Notes: generated by a model from the sequence alone, not told the origin. Positions 24,127 through 33,174 are shown, counted from the stretch's first letter. The stretch: DNA of 64,000 nucleotides from Burkholderia oklahomensis C6786 (GCF_000959365.1 NZ_CP009555.1:2108001-2172000), one strand, 5' to 3'. Numbers and translations: made by a program.

Positions 24127-26373
24127 TCACCGTCCAGCGACGGGTTGCGCGGCCGCCGGCGCGGCGGGCGCGGGAGCGGCGGCCGGAGCGGGCGTCGCAG
24201 CCGGAGCGGACGCTGCGCCAGGAGCCACGGCCGGCTTCGGCGCCACGGCGAGCTCGGCGGTCGGCTTGTCGAGGGCGACCTTGCCCGCGTCCAGCATGAT
24301 CACGCGCGACGCGGACGCGATCGTCTCCGGACGGTGCGCGACGATCACGCGCGTCATCTTCAGCGCACCGACCGCGGCGTTCACCTGCCGTTCGCGTTGC
24401 AGATCGAGGTGGCTCGTCGCCTCGTCGAGCACGAGGATCTTCGGCCGCTTGTAGAGCGCCCGCGCGAGCAGCACGCGTTGCTTCTGTCCGCCCGACAGCA
24501 CCGTGCCCATGTCGCCGACGAGCGTGTTGTAGCCCATCGGCATCGCGACGATGTCCGCATGCACGGCCGCGAGATGCGCGCATTCGGCGACCCACTTCGG
24601 ATCGGCGTCCGGATCGAAGAAGCTGATGTTGTCGGCGATCGAGCCGGCGAACAGCACGTCGTCCTGAAGCACGGTGCCGACGAGCGAACGCAGCCGGTCG
24701 AGGCCGAGGCGCTCGACGTCGACGCCGCCGATCTTGATCGCGCCGCTCGTCGGTTCGAGGATGCCGAGCAGCACGTTGACGAGCGTCGTCTTGCCGCAGC
24801 CCGACGGTCCGATCAGCGCGACCGACTCGCCCGGCTCGATTTTCAGCGACACGCCGTCGAGCACGGTCGGCTCGCCTTCGGCATAGCGGAACACGAGATC
24901 GCTGGCCTCGATGCCCGCGGAGAGGTTCTCCGCCTCGCCCGGCACGTGCCGCGCGCCGGCGTCGGATTCGCCCTGCGCGAACACGATGTCGGCGAGCCGC
25001 TCGCCCTGCAATTGCAGCATCTTCACCTCGAAGAACTTGTCGATCAGACTGCCGACGCGGCTGTCGAACTGCCCCTTGTACGCGTTGAACGCCATCAGCA
25101 CGCCGACGGTGAATTCGCCGTCCATCACGAGACGCGCGCCGAGCCAGATGATGACGAGCCCTTCGAGGCCGAACAGCAGGCCGTTCAATTGCTGATACAG
25201 GAGCTGCAGCTTCTGCACGTGCAGGCCGGCATTGATCTGCTCGACGAGCAGCGTGAGCCAGCTCGAGCGGCGTTCGCTCTGGCGGTTGAACAGCTTGATG
25301 GTTTTCACGCCGCGCACCGTTTCGAGAAAATGGCTCTGTTGCTTCGCGGTGTGGATGATCTGGTCTTCCGCCGCGCGCCGCAGCGGCCGATACCAGAGCC
25401 AGCGCAGCAGTGCGTAGAGGACCATCGTGCCGAGCGCGACGAACGCGAGCGTGCGGCTGTAGACGAACATCATCGCGAGCGTGACGATCGTCATCAGCCC
25501 GTCGATCACTGCGGACAGGAACGAGGTCGTCAGCGTCTGCTGGATCGTGTCGATCGAACCGAAGCGCGACACGACGTCACCGAGGTGGCGCCGCTCGAAG
25601 TACTGGACGGGCAGGTTCAGCAGGTGCGTGAACACGTTCGCGCGCCATTGCACGTTGAGCGTCGTGCCGAGATACATCAGCGCCCACGCGCGGATCGCGC
25701 TCGTCGCCTGCTGCATCAGCAGCAACAGGCCGAAGCCGAGTGCGAGCACGGTCAGCAGATCGCGATCCGCGCTGACGATCACCTCGTCGATCACCCATTG
25801 CAGGAAGAACGGAGATACGAGCGTGAACACTTCGAGCGCGATCGCGAGCACGAGGATCTGGCCGAGCGAGCGCGACAGCCCGGACACGGGGCCGAGCAGT
25901 TGACGCAGCTTCACGGCGGGCGACGCCACGCGCGGCTTGAAGCCGCCTGTCGGCCACAGCTCGAGCGCGACGCCCGTAAACGAGCGGGATAATTCGTCGA
26001 GCGACAGCTTGCGCACGCCTTGCGCGGGATCGTGAATCGTCGCGCTCCTGCCGTTGACTTCCTTCAGCACGACGAAGTGGTTGAAGTTCCAGTGCAGCAC
26101 GCACGGCGCGCGTAGCTGGCCGAGCTGATCGAGATCGAGCTTCAGCGCGCGCGTGCCGAGATCGAGGCGCTGCGCGATCTCGATCACGCGGCCGAGGCCC
26201 GCGCCTTTCAGCGATACCGGGAAGCGGCTGCGCATCGTCGCGAGGTCGACGTGATGGCCGTGAAAACCCGCAACCATCGCGAGGCAGGCAAGACCACATT
26301 CGGCTGCTTCGGTCTGCAGGATCATCGGCAGCTTGCTGCCGATGCCGAACGAGAGACGATCGAGGAGTGACAT
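24127..26373 (-). CDS. Peptidase-containing ABC exporter (C39 leader peptidase, PCAT type)
   Basis: A 748-residue ABC transporter with three parts: an N-terminal C39 cysteine protease (residues 1-140), six transmembrane helices (about 165-440) and an ATPase domain (about 480-705). The protease triad is intact: Gln20/Cys26 in QTEAAECGLACLAM, His99 in WNFNHFVVL and Asp115 in IHDPAQG. This separates it from RTX exporters whose domain lacks the cysteine. The ATPase has GPSGCGKTT, LSGGQKQRV and ILVLDEATSHLD. Such transporters cut double-glycine leaders and export the core peptide. An Ala/Pro-rich tail follows. The two peptides at 28294-28867 are obvious substrates. Confidence 0.95.
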   Translation of the reverse strand: MSLLDRLSFGIGSKLPMILQTEAAECGLACLAMVAGFHGHHVDLATMRSRFPVSLKGAGLGRVIEIAQRLDLGTRALKLDLDQLGQLRAPCVLHWNFNHFVVLKEVNGRSATIHDPAQGVRKLSLDELSRSFTGVALELWPTGGFKPRVASPAVKLRQLLGPVSGLSRSLGQILVLAIALEVFTLVSPFFLQWVIDEVIVSADRDLLTVLALGFGLLLLMQQATSAIRAWALMYLGTTLNVQWRANVFTHLLNLPVQYFERRHLGDVVSRFGSIDTIQQTLTTSFLSAVIDGLMTIVTLAMMFVYSRTLAFVALGTMVLYALLRWLWYRPLRRAAEDQIIHTAKQQSHFLETVRGVKTIKLFNRQSERRSSWLTLLVEQINAGLHVQKLQLLYQQLNGLLFGLEGLVIIWLGARLVMDGEFTVGVLMAFNAYKGQFDSRVGSLIDKFFEVKMLQLQGERLADIVFAQGESDAGARHVPGEAENLSAGIEASDLVFRYAEGEPTVLDGVSLKIEPGESVALIGPSGCGKTTLVNVLLGILEPTSGAIKIGGVDVERLGLDRLRSLVGTVLQDDVLFAGSIADNISFFDPDADPKWVAECAHLAAVHADIVAMPMGYNTLVGDMGTVLSGGQKQRVLLARALYKRPKILVLDEATSHLDLQRERQVNAAVGALKMTRVIVAHRPETIASASRVIMLDAGKVALDKPTAELAVAPKPAVAPGAASAPAATPAPAAAPAPAAPAAAQPVAGR

Positions 26374-26388
26374 AGGCTTGTGATCGCG

Positions 26389-27657
26389 TCAGAGTTTGCC
26401 CGTCAGGCTGTAAAGAGGTTCGAGCACCCACTCGTACAGACGGCGGCGCTCCTGCAGGATGTCGGCCTGCAACGCCATGCCCGCCTGGAGCGGCTGCGCC
26501 TTGCCGTAGGCCGTCACGCTTTGCGACTTCAGTGCGACCGTGATCCGGTAGTACGTGCCGCTCGCCGTTTGCGCGGCGGGGCCGCCGCTCGTCGCGAGCT
26601 CGGCCGCCGACAACGCGGTGCGCGCGATCGACACGACGCTCGCTTCGTACTGGCCGAACTTCTGATATGGATACGCCTGATAGCGGACGAGCACGCGATC
26701 GCCGACGTGGATGAAGCCGACCGCGGCGCTCGGCACGAACAGATACGCCTGCCAGTGCGCGTCCGTCGGCACGATGCTCGCGAGCGGATGCGACGTGTCG
26801 GCCGTCTGGCCGGGCTCGGCGATCACCGCGGTCGCGGTGCCGGTTTCCGGCGCGGTGATGACGAGCTCGCGCTTCGCCTCGCTTTCGATCAGCGTGCGAT
26901 CGACGTCGATCACGCTGCGGTCGATTTGCGACAACTGGTTCTGCTGCTTGAGCGACAACCCCGACAGATCGTTGAGCGCTTCCTTCAGCGCTTGCGCGGC
27001 GCCTGCGCGATCGCGCATCAGGCTGTTCAGCTTCGAGCGCTGATCGAGCAGGTCGGCCTGGCGCTGCTGCGCCTGATCCTTCGAGATGTAGTCCTGCGCG
27101 AGAAGGCCGGCGTAGCGCGACGCCGCATCGGCCGCGATCGACGTGCGCGTGCGTTGCGCGGCGATCTGGTCGTCGATGCCCGCGAGCTCCGCGCGCAGGC
27201 TCGCGATCTTCGATTGCAGCGTGTCGCGCTCGTCCTGTTGCAGCGTCCTGGTCTTGTCGAGCTCCTGCTGCAGCGACGTCTTGCGTTGCTGCGCCTGTTC
27301 GATGAGCGCCGCCTGCGTCTGTCCCGCGGCCGCGCTTTGCAGATCGGTGGACACCGTATAGAGCACCTGTCCACGCGCGACGTGCTGTCCTTCGACGACG
27401 TTCTTCTTCAGCACGACGCCCGTCTGCTGCGCATAGACCTTGACGAGGCCCGTATCCGGCGTGAGCACGCCGTCGACCGTCGTGCGTCGCGTATAAGTGC
27501 CGAACGTGAACAGCAGGATCACGCCGAGCGCCATGCTCGCGGCTGCGCCGGCCAGCACGGCGAACGACACCGGACGGATCAGCACGATCTCGCCCAGCGT
27601 CTGCGTGCGCTGCGCTTCCTGCGCGGCCGTTCGAAAGAGTGGAGTATTGGGCGTCAT
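26389..27657 (-). CDS. HlyD-family membrane fusion protein of the peptide exporter
   Basis: A 422-residue periplasmic adaptor. One membrane helix near residues 28-50 (PVSFAVLAGAAASMALGVILLF) is followed by the RRTTVDGVLTPDTGLVKVYAQQTGVV lipoyl half-motif, long coiled-coil helices (about 100-230) and the second lipoyl half with ELVITAPETGTATAVIAEPGQTAD. It bridges the ABC exporter and the TolC-like channel, making one export tunnel. It precedes the exporter gene by 15 bp and lies 636 bp downstream of the peptide genes. Confidence 0.93.
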   Translation of the reverse strand: MTPNTPLFRTAAQEAQRTQTLGEIVLIRPVSFAVLAGAAASMALGVILLFTFGTYTRRTTVDGVLTPDTGLVKVYAQQTGVVLKKNVVEGQHVARGQVLYTVSTDLQSAAAGQTQAALIEQAQQRKTSLQQELDKTRTLQQDERDTLQSKIASLRAELAGIDDQIAAQRTRTSIAADAASRYAGLLAQDYISKDQAQQRQADLLDQRSKLNSLMRDRAGAAQALKEALNDLSGLSLKQQNQLSQIDRSVIDVDRTLIESEAKRELVITAPETGTATAVIAEPGQTADTSHPLASIVPTDAHWQAYLFVPSAAVGFIHVGDRVLVRYQAYPYQKFGQYEASVVSIARTALSAAELATSGGPAAQTASGTYYRITVALKSQSVTAYGKAQPLQAGMALQADILQERRRLYEWVLEPLYSLTGKL

Positions 27658-28293
27658 GGATGGACTGCCGAAAGTAGCGTGTATGTCGTCGCGGAGCCGC
27701 GTCGCGATGGCGTCAGGCCGTTCGAGCGTCGCCGCGTGCGAACGTGCGCATCGCGTCGACCGGGCGATCGCTGCGCGCGGCGGCTTCGATTCGTGCTCGA
27801 GTCGGTTCGTGCATGTCTAGCTCGTCATGGATGTCGTGACGATGTCCCGGCGAACGAAGCCGCAATGCAATGCGGCGCTCGGCGTTTCATCGACGAATCG
27901 TTCGCAGCGGCCGCTCGCTGAAGATTGCGGCGGTCCTGGCCTCGGATGCGGACGATTCGATTCTCGTTGGCGTCGCATCAGAAGGTATCGGAGCCGAGCA
28001 AAACAGGAAAGCGCGTTGGTCTACGTTTTGACGATCTTTGATATCTTTCCACCCAATGTGCCGGATGATTCGAGTGGATGAACAATCGGCTTGGAGGCGT
28101 CGAGTGCGGTTGCCGCCCATGTCGGATCGCGCGTGCGTTGCGCATGGCGTTTCGCGCCGGACGGGAAGTGGAATCGTTCGTTTCGCGTGCCCGGCGACGG
28201 GACCGGGCACGCATTCGGCATAACTAACCAAGCTGCCGGCGCCGGAGGATCGTTCGACGCCGGTGCTTCGAGAGTCGTCGCGTCGAAACGCGA
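27658..28293. other. Non-coding gap between peptide genes and exporter operon
   Basis: A 636-bp stretch with no convincing gene. The short frames in it are polar, rich in Arg/Ser/Thr and lack ribosome sites and any hydrophobic segment. It must hold the exporter promoter unless the peptides and exporter share a transcript. No clear immunity gene is present. Confidence 0.5.
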
Positions 28294-28524
28294 TTATTTG
28301 CCCGTCAGCACACCCTGGATGATGCCGATCGTGCTGGTGAGCGCGCCGGCGACGCCGTCGACCGTGTGCGTGAGGATCGCGCCCGCGGAGTCGGTCAGGT
28401 TCGCGCCGAAGTTGTAGGCCGACTGGCCCAGCAGCAGCACTTCGTTGCCGATTGCGCCGACCAGGTTGGTCAGGAGCGAAGCGCCGCCGACCATGGCGAT
28501 TTCTTGTTGATTGAGTTCTTGCAT
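28294..28524 (-). CDS. Double-glycine leader peptide 1 (bacteriocin/microcin precursor)
   Basis: A 76-residue precursor starting at the ATG at 28524 with a ribosome site (GGAG, 8 bases upstream). The leader MQELNQQEIAMVGG (14 residues) fits the double-glycine consensus with hydrophobic positions at -4, -7 and -12 and Gly-Gly at -2/-1. The 62-residue core is very rich in Gly, Ala, Leu, Thr and Val, has no cysteine, and has glycines spaced as in membrane-inserting helices (GAIGNEVLLLGQSAYNFG). It shares the leader and a Y-[ND]-x-G-A-N-L-T block with peptide 2. Cleavage and export by the C39 transporter downstream is inferred. No modification enzyme gene is near. Confidence 0.9.
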   Translation of the reverse strand: MQELNQQEIAMVGGASLLTNLVGAIGNEVLLLGQSAYNFGANLTDSAGAILTHTVDGVAGALTSTIGIIQGVLTGK

Positions 28525-28630
28525 AGTGAATCTCCGAATGATGTGCAGGTGGCTGAAAAATCCATCGAGCGGTCGAGACAAGGAGAGAGGAGTCCGTCGG
28601 CGCTCAATCGATCATCGGTGTGCCGGTGTA

Positions 28631-28867
28631 TTACGCCTTCGGGCCCGTGATGATGCTCGCGATGTTGCCGAGCGTGCCGCCGACGAGCGTTTCGCCGATT
28701 TGAACCACACCCGTCGCGAAGCCGACGAGGTCGCCCGTCAGGTTCGCGCCGAGATCGTACAGTGCGCCGCCGTAAGCGCCGATCAGGCCCGTGAGGCCGC
28801 CGATCAGGCCGCCGCCAACCGTTGCGCCGCCGACGAGGTCGATCTCTTGTTGGTTGAGTTCTTGCAT
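28631..28867 (-). CDS. Double-glycine leader peptide 2 (bacteriocin/microcin precursor)
   Basis: A 78-residue precursor starting at the ATG at 28867 with a good ribosome site (GGAGAAAG). The leader MQELNQQEIDLVGG differs from that of peptide 1 at only two positions. The 64-residue core is extremely Gly-rich with GxxxG repeats (ATVGGGLIGGLTGLIGAYGG) and carries the shared Y-D-L-G-A-N-L-T block. The two genes lie in the same direction 106 bp apart, probably by duplication. Two unequal, cysteine-free, GxxxG-bearing peptides from one operon recall two-component (class IIb) bacteriocins, in which the partners pack as helices in the target membrane. Confidence 0.9.
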   Translation of the reverse strand: MQELNQQEIDLVGGATVGGGLIGGLTGLIGAYGGALYDLGANLTGDLVGFATGVVQIGETLVGGTLGNIASIITGPKA

Positions 28868-28886
28868 TGACTTTCTCCAATTAACT

Positions 28887-28905
28887 GCCAGATGGCCCAT
28901 CTGGC
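28887..28905. promoter_or_regulatory. Perfect 19-bp inverted repeat upstream of peptide 2
   Basis: GCCAGATGG-C-CCATCTGGC is a perfect palindrome centred 29 bases upstream of the peptide 2 start codon, just before the ribosome site. It could be an operator for a dimeric regulator or a hairpin in the leader RNA. No regulator gene is adjacent. Confidence 0.6.
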
Positions 28906-29775
28906 GGGGTAGATCTGCGACGCCGTTGACGAAGCGCAGCAAATCAATCCGGTCTACGGCGATCGTTCGTCGCGGGGAGCGGATCGATGCGCCGTGCGCC
29001 GATCCGTTCGCGACGCCCGATGGTCGAGTCGTCCTTGTGTCCGGCGCACCGTCGACCCAGGTCGCGATGCGCCGGACACCTGATCCATGCTGTCTTCCCT
29101 TGCCTTCGTCATCAATCGGCCCCCGAACTTGGTCTTGGATGAATGGCAACGTTCGTTCGTCGTCGAGCATTGCGGCTCGATCGTCGACGAACGGCGCCGA
29201 GCCGGAGGCAACGCACATCGACTGGTTGCGACGCGCTTGTCTTGCGGCGCGTCGCGCGATCGAACAAATGCGATTGCGCAGGTTCAGCGAATTCGTTACG
29301 ACATGACGGCATGTTTTCGATGCTCGCGTTGTCGTGCGGCAATTATCAAATGTCGGATTGAACTGTTAAGTTCGGTAGCGTACTCATCATCACGGTGCGG
29401 TCCGTCGATTTAATCGACGTTTAAAGGGCGTAGAAAAACACCGTGATTTAGTTCTGGCGATCGAACGATTTTCGATTAGGAATGAGTGAGATCCGTATCG
29501 ATGTGATATACGCGCGATGCGCGTGGCCGCGTCGCGGCGAACGTCGTCGCATGTCCGCGCTGTGGCGCATGCTGAGACGATTCGTTCTGTCGAAGCCGCA
29601 GCGGCGGCATCGAGCCGATACGCTCGGTCGATGTCGAAATTCTCAAAATTTCGACAAATCCGTTCGCACATCTACCGTTTGCGTGCAGCCGTATGGCGAC
29701 GCATTTAAATGAACTGCGTGTTGGTTTTGTTTGGATATGCTGTTCGAGCGTCGATAACGACGACGTGGCGTGGTT

Positions 29776-29804
29776 AAAAAAACGGGCCTCCGATCGGAGG
29801 CCCG
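29776..29804 (-). terminator. Terminator after the M1 aminopeptidase gene
   Basis: CGGGCCTCCGATCGGAGGCCCG at 29783-29804 is a self-complementary hairpin; on the minus strand it is followed by seven T residues. This is a strong intrinsic terminator about 100 bases beyond the aminopeptidase stop codon. Confidence 0.9.
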
Positions 29805-29902
29805 AATGACGCGCGTTGCATCCGTGTGTCGCTGCTTCGCGGTGTCCGCCGCCGCGCGATACACGGCGACGGATGATGCAGGCAGCGATGTTCGCGAACG
29901 GC

Positions 29903-32056
29903 TTATTGCGTCCGTTGTTCGCGCGGCGTGAACTTGCCTTGGTAACGCAGCGCCGGACGTTCCTTCACCGTCTCGAAGATCGACGGCGCCTGACGCAGCT
30001 TCATCGCGGCCGGCGAGTTGATCGACGAGATGCTCGTCTCGCGCGAAGCCGGCGCGAGATTCGAGCTGACGAGCAGCGAGGCCTCGTTCTTCAGGTTAGA
30101 GAGCAGCACCGGATCGGTCGACGAGTTGATCTGCGTGAGGAGCGCGCTCCATGCGGTGTCGCCGTAGTTCGTCACGTAATAGTCGAACCCGCTCGGATTC
30201 GCGATGACGGCCGAGCAGCCGTCGAGGCGGATCTGCGTCTGCGTATCACTCAGCGCGAGCGTCTTGCGGTTGACGAGGCCGTTGCCGTAAGCAAGCGTCA
30301 CCGGAATCGTCCATTGCGAGCCCGGGTACTTGTTCTTGTTCGGGAACGGCGACTGCTTGAGCGTGACGACGTTCTGGTTCTTCGTCAAGTCGCACTGCGT
30401 GTCGAGCGACAGGAGCGGCACGCCCGTCTGACGCACGAAGCTGTCGCCGATCGGCCCGATCTGCTGGCCGCTCGCGGCGGAGAGCGCATCCCACAGACGC
30501 TTCGGCGTGCCGTTGCCGAACGCGTAGTCGGTCAGGTGCTGCCGCAGGCCCTTGCGCAGCGTCTCTTCGCCAAGATAGCCCTCGAGCATCTTCAGCACGT
30601 GCCCGCCCTTGTTATAGGTGAACGCGCTCGCGCTCAGCACGAAGTCGTTCGACGCCCAGCCGTTGAAGTTCGGCTGCACCGGGAACGCATCCGGGCCGAT
30701 GTCCTTGTTGATCACGCGATACTTGGACTTGATGTGGTCGAGCCAGTTGAATTCGTCCGGGAAGAACAGGATCGTCGTCTTCGTCTCGAAGAACCGCGCG
30801 AACGATTCGTTCAGCCAAACGTCGTCCCACCAGTCGGTCGTCACGAGATCGCCGAACCATTGATGCGCGACTTCGTGCGTGAGCACTTGGTTGCCGTAGC
30901 GCGACATCGGCTGGCCCGGTTCGGGCAGGATGTCGTCGGCGAACTCGAGAATCGAGCCCCAGTTCTCCATGCCGCCGAAGTTCAGGCCCTTCTGATCCTT
31001 GAACGCATCGTTCGCGGCGACCGTGTCGAACTTGGTGAGCGGCAGCGTGATGCCGGTGTAGCGATAGTAGTAATCGAGCGCCTGCTTCGTGCGCTGCATG
31101 GCGGGCTTCGCCCAGTCCCGCATGCCGGGCGGCGTGAACACGCGCAGATGCAGGCCGCGGCCGTCGGGCAGCGGGCTCGTGAAGTCGTCTTCGAGCACGT
31201 CGAACAGGCCGCCGCCGAAGAAGAGCAGATACGACGGCATCGGCGGCGTCTTTTCGAACGACACCAGCTTGTAGCCGGCCCCGACGTTCACCGCCGGCTT
31301 CTCGGCCGCGTTCGACACGACGCGCCATGCCTGCGGCACTTCGGCCGTCACTTCATAGGTCGGGCGGAACGCGGGCTCGTCCCAGCCCGGGAACCACTGG
31401 CGCGACAGATTCGTTTCGCCTTGCGTGAGAATCGCGCCGCTCGTCGTGCCGTCGGTGCTCTTCAGGTCGACGCGGAAGATCCCTTCGGCCGCCGAGCAGC
31501 CCGGATAAGGATCGTTGCCGCAGCTGCCGCCCGTGCGATTGACGGGATCGTCGTACGACTTGAAGTTGATGATCCCTTGCCACTCCATGTGCAGCGAGTA
31601 GTTGCCCGGGGCGATCTGGCCGCTCGCGGGGCGCAACTGATAGAAGTCGCCCTTGTCCTGCGGCGTGGCGATCAGCTGTACGTTGCCCGGCTGCAGCGTG
31701 ATCTTGCCGTTCGCGAACTGGATCCGGTGGCCCGCGACGACGATCGCGTTGACGGGCTTGAGGACCTTGATCTCGACGTCCGCGCGGCCGTTGAACTGGT
31801 TCAGGTCCGCGTTCGGGCGGAACCAGAGCTTGTAGTTGACGGGCACGACGGTGTCGGGCATTTCGACGGGCTTCGTGCTCTTGTCGACGGCGGCTGCGGG
31901 CGCGGTTGCGTTGCCGCTGTTGGTGCCGTTCGACGGGCTGTGCGCGGCGCCGAGCGACACGGCCGAGCCGGTGCCGCCGTCGTCGCCGCCGCAGGCGGCG
32001 AGCGTGAGGGCGCCTAGCAGGGACAGATATCGCAATCTACGATTGTTTATCCACAT
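29903..32056 (-). CDS. Exported lipoprotein M1-family aminopeptidase
   Basis: A 717-residue zinc aminopeptidase of family M1. It contains the substrate N-terminus-binding motif GGMENWGS and the zinc motif HEVAHQWFGD followed 18 residues later by the third ligand in WLNESFA (HExxH-x18-E). The N-terminus is a lipoprotein signal with the lipobox LAAC (Cys22) followed by GGDDGGTGS, so unlike cytoplasmic PepN it should be anchored in the envelope and digest peptides outside the inner membrane. A ribosome site (GAGG) precedes the ATG at 32056 and a strong terminator follows. Four cysteines around 185-195 (GGSCGNDPYPGCSAAEG) suggest at least one disulfide, consistent with export. Confidence 0.93.
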   Translation of the reverse strand: MWINNRRLRYLSLLGALTLAACGGDDGGTGSAVSLGAAHSPSNGTNSGNATAPAAAVDKSTKPVEMPDTVVPVNYKLWFRPNADLNQFNGRADVEIKVLKPVNAIVVAGHRIQFANGKITLQPGNVQLIATPQDKGDFYQLRPASGQIAPGNYSLHMEWQGIINFKSYDDPVNRTGGSCGNDPYPGCSAAEGIFRVDLKSTDGTTSGAILTQGETNLSRQWFPGWDEPAFRPTYEVTAEVPQAWRVVSNAAEKPAVNVGAGYKLVSFEKTPPMPSYLLFFGGGLFDVLEDDFTSPLPDGRGLHLRVFTPPGMRDWAKPAMQRTKQALDYYYRYTGITLPLTKFDTVAANDAFKDQKGLNFGGMENWGSILEFADDILPEPGQPMSRYGNQVLTHEVAHQWFGDLVTTDWWDDVWLNESFARFFETKTTILFFPDEFNWLDHIKSKYRVINKDIGPDAFPVQPNFNGWASNDFVLSASAFTYNKGGHVLKMLEGYLGEETLRKGLRQHLTDYAFGNGTPKRLWDALSAASGQQIGPIGDSFVRQTGVPLLSLDTQCDLTKNQNVVTLKQSPFPNKNKYPGSQWTIPVTLAYGNGLVNRKTLALSDTQTQIRLDGCSAVIANPSGFDYYVTNYGDTAWSALLTQINSSTDPVLLSNLKNEASLLVSSNLAPASRETSISSINSPAAMKLRQAPSIFETVKERPALRYQGKFTPREQRTQ

Positions 32057-32667
32057 ACTGAACCTCGAATTGGAAAGAAAATTGTCCGGTCCTGCATGAA
32101 TTCAACGGGCAATAGTTCGCCTTCGCCGTCAATCGACAGCGAAATGAATTACCCCGGTTATATTCGAAAGGAATGCTGGCTGCTTACGTGAAGATAATCA
32201 TGGTTGGGTGCCCCCTTTTGATTCTGGTTTGTGGATGATGGCCGGCGCGGCGCGAAGCGCGTGCCGGCGGCCTTCGTCGCCCGTACGCTCCGGGGCGGCC
32301 CGGCGAAGCGCTGCCGTTTGCCTCCAGGCGAAACGTCAGATTCGTCAAGCGGCGTTAAGGAATGTCAGGCGATTCGAAAGATGGCTCAATATACTTGATG
32401 GATTAACGTAAAGGAATCAAAAAAAATTTGATGAGATATGACTTTCCGATTCCTTCTTCTAATTTCATTTCCGGAATGATTAATCCGCGAATGGTGCTAA
32501 TTGAATGTTCGTAGTGGGTGGCCGCGAAGAGCGGGAAGTCGACTTGCGAACTACGAAAAGCGGGCGTTGCGCGCCGGACGCGGCTCGGGCGGTCCGGTGC
32601 GGCGGTCGTCGCATCGGCGCTGGTTACAATGACCGCTTCCATGTCTCGCTCTTGAGGGCCGTCGCCG
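32057..32667. other. Intergenic region
   Basis: About 600 bp without a gene. The portion 32380-32510 is AT-rich. It separates the divergent aminopeptidase and LEA14-like genes and should carry both promoters, but none could be assigned with confidence. Confidence 0.4.
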
Positions 32668-33174
32668 ATGCATGCCATGCACCGTTCCCGTTTCTTCGTT
32701 GGCCAATTGCTCGTCGCGCTCGCCGCGCTGCTCGCGCTCGTCGGGTGCGCGGCGTTGACCGCGCGCGATCCGGTGCGCGTGAGCGTCGTCGGCATCGAGC
32801 CGCTCGTCGGGCAGGGGCTCGAAATGCGCTTCGACGTGAAGCTGCGGCTGCAGAATCCGAACGACGCGCCGATCGAATACGACGGCGTCGCGCTCGATCT
32901 CGAACTGAACGGCAGGCCGTTCGCGAGCGGCGTGAGCGACGCGCGGGGCACGGTGCCGCGCTTCGGCGAACAGGTGCTGAGCGTGCCCGTCACGGTGTCC
33001 GCGTTCTCGGCTGCGCGGCAGGCGTTCGGACTCGCGGACGTGACGGAATCGGGCAAGCTGCCTTACGTGCTGCGCGGCAAGCTTGCCGGCGGGATGTTCG
33101 GCAGCGTGGGCTTCACCGATTCCGGCACGCTCAGCTTGCCGGCGTCGCCGGGCGGTGATGGCGGCGGTTATTGA
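32668..33174 (+). CDS. LEA14/WHy-domain lipoprotein
   Basis: A 168-residue protein with a lipoprotein signal (lipobox ALVGC, Cys27) and a single LEA type 2 (WHy) domain: VRVSVVGIEPLVGQGLEMRFDVKLRLQNPNDAPIEYDGVALDLELNGRPFASG shows the N-P-N motif and the hydrophobic strand pattern. These small beta-sandwich proteins occur in many Gram-negative envelopes and are linked to stress or desiccation tolerance; the exact role is unknown. A second in-frame ATG three codons later is an equally possible start. Confidence 0.85.
   Translation: MHAMHRSRFFVGQLLVALAALLALVGCAALTARDPVRVSVVGIEPLVGQGLEMRFDVKLRLQNPNDAPIEYDGVALDLELNGRPFASGVSDARGTVPRFGEQVLSVPVTVSAFSAARQAFGLADVTESGKLPYVLRGKLAGGMFGSVGFTDSGTLSLPASPGGDGGGY

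Larger units (their letters stand above)
28868..29902. other. Gene-free, lower-GC region upstream of the peptide genes
   Basis: About 1 kb between peptide 2 and the aminopeptidase gene holds no frame with protein-like composition or ribosome site. The part from about 29330 to 29780 is distinctly richer in A and T than the rest of the window. Apart from the inverted repeat near 28890 and the terminator near 29780, I see no defined element. It may contain the promoter of the peptide operon or be remnant foreign DNA. Confidence 0.5.

Noticed and set aside
24127..26373. RTX-toxin type exporter
   Set aside because: The C39 domain keeps its catalytic cysteine and no RTX repeat protein is nearby, whereas the GG peptides fit.
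27887..28231. 114-codon frame as an immunity protein
   Set aside because: It is polar and Arg-rich, with no membrane helix and no ribosome site.
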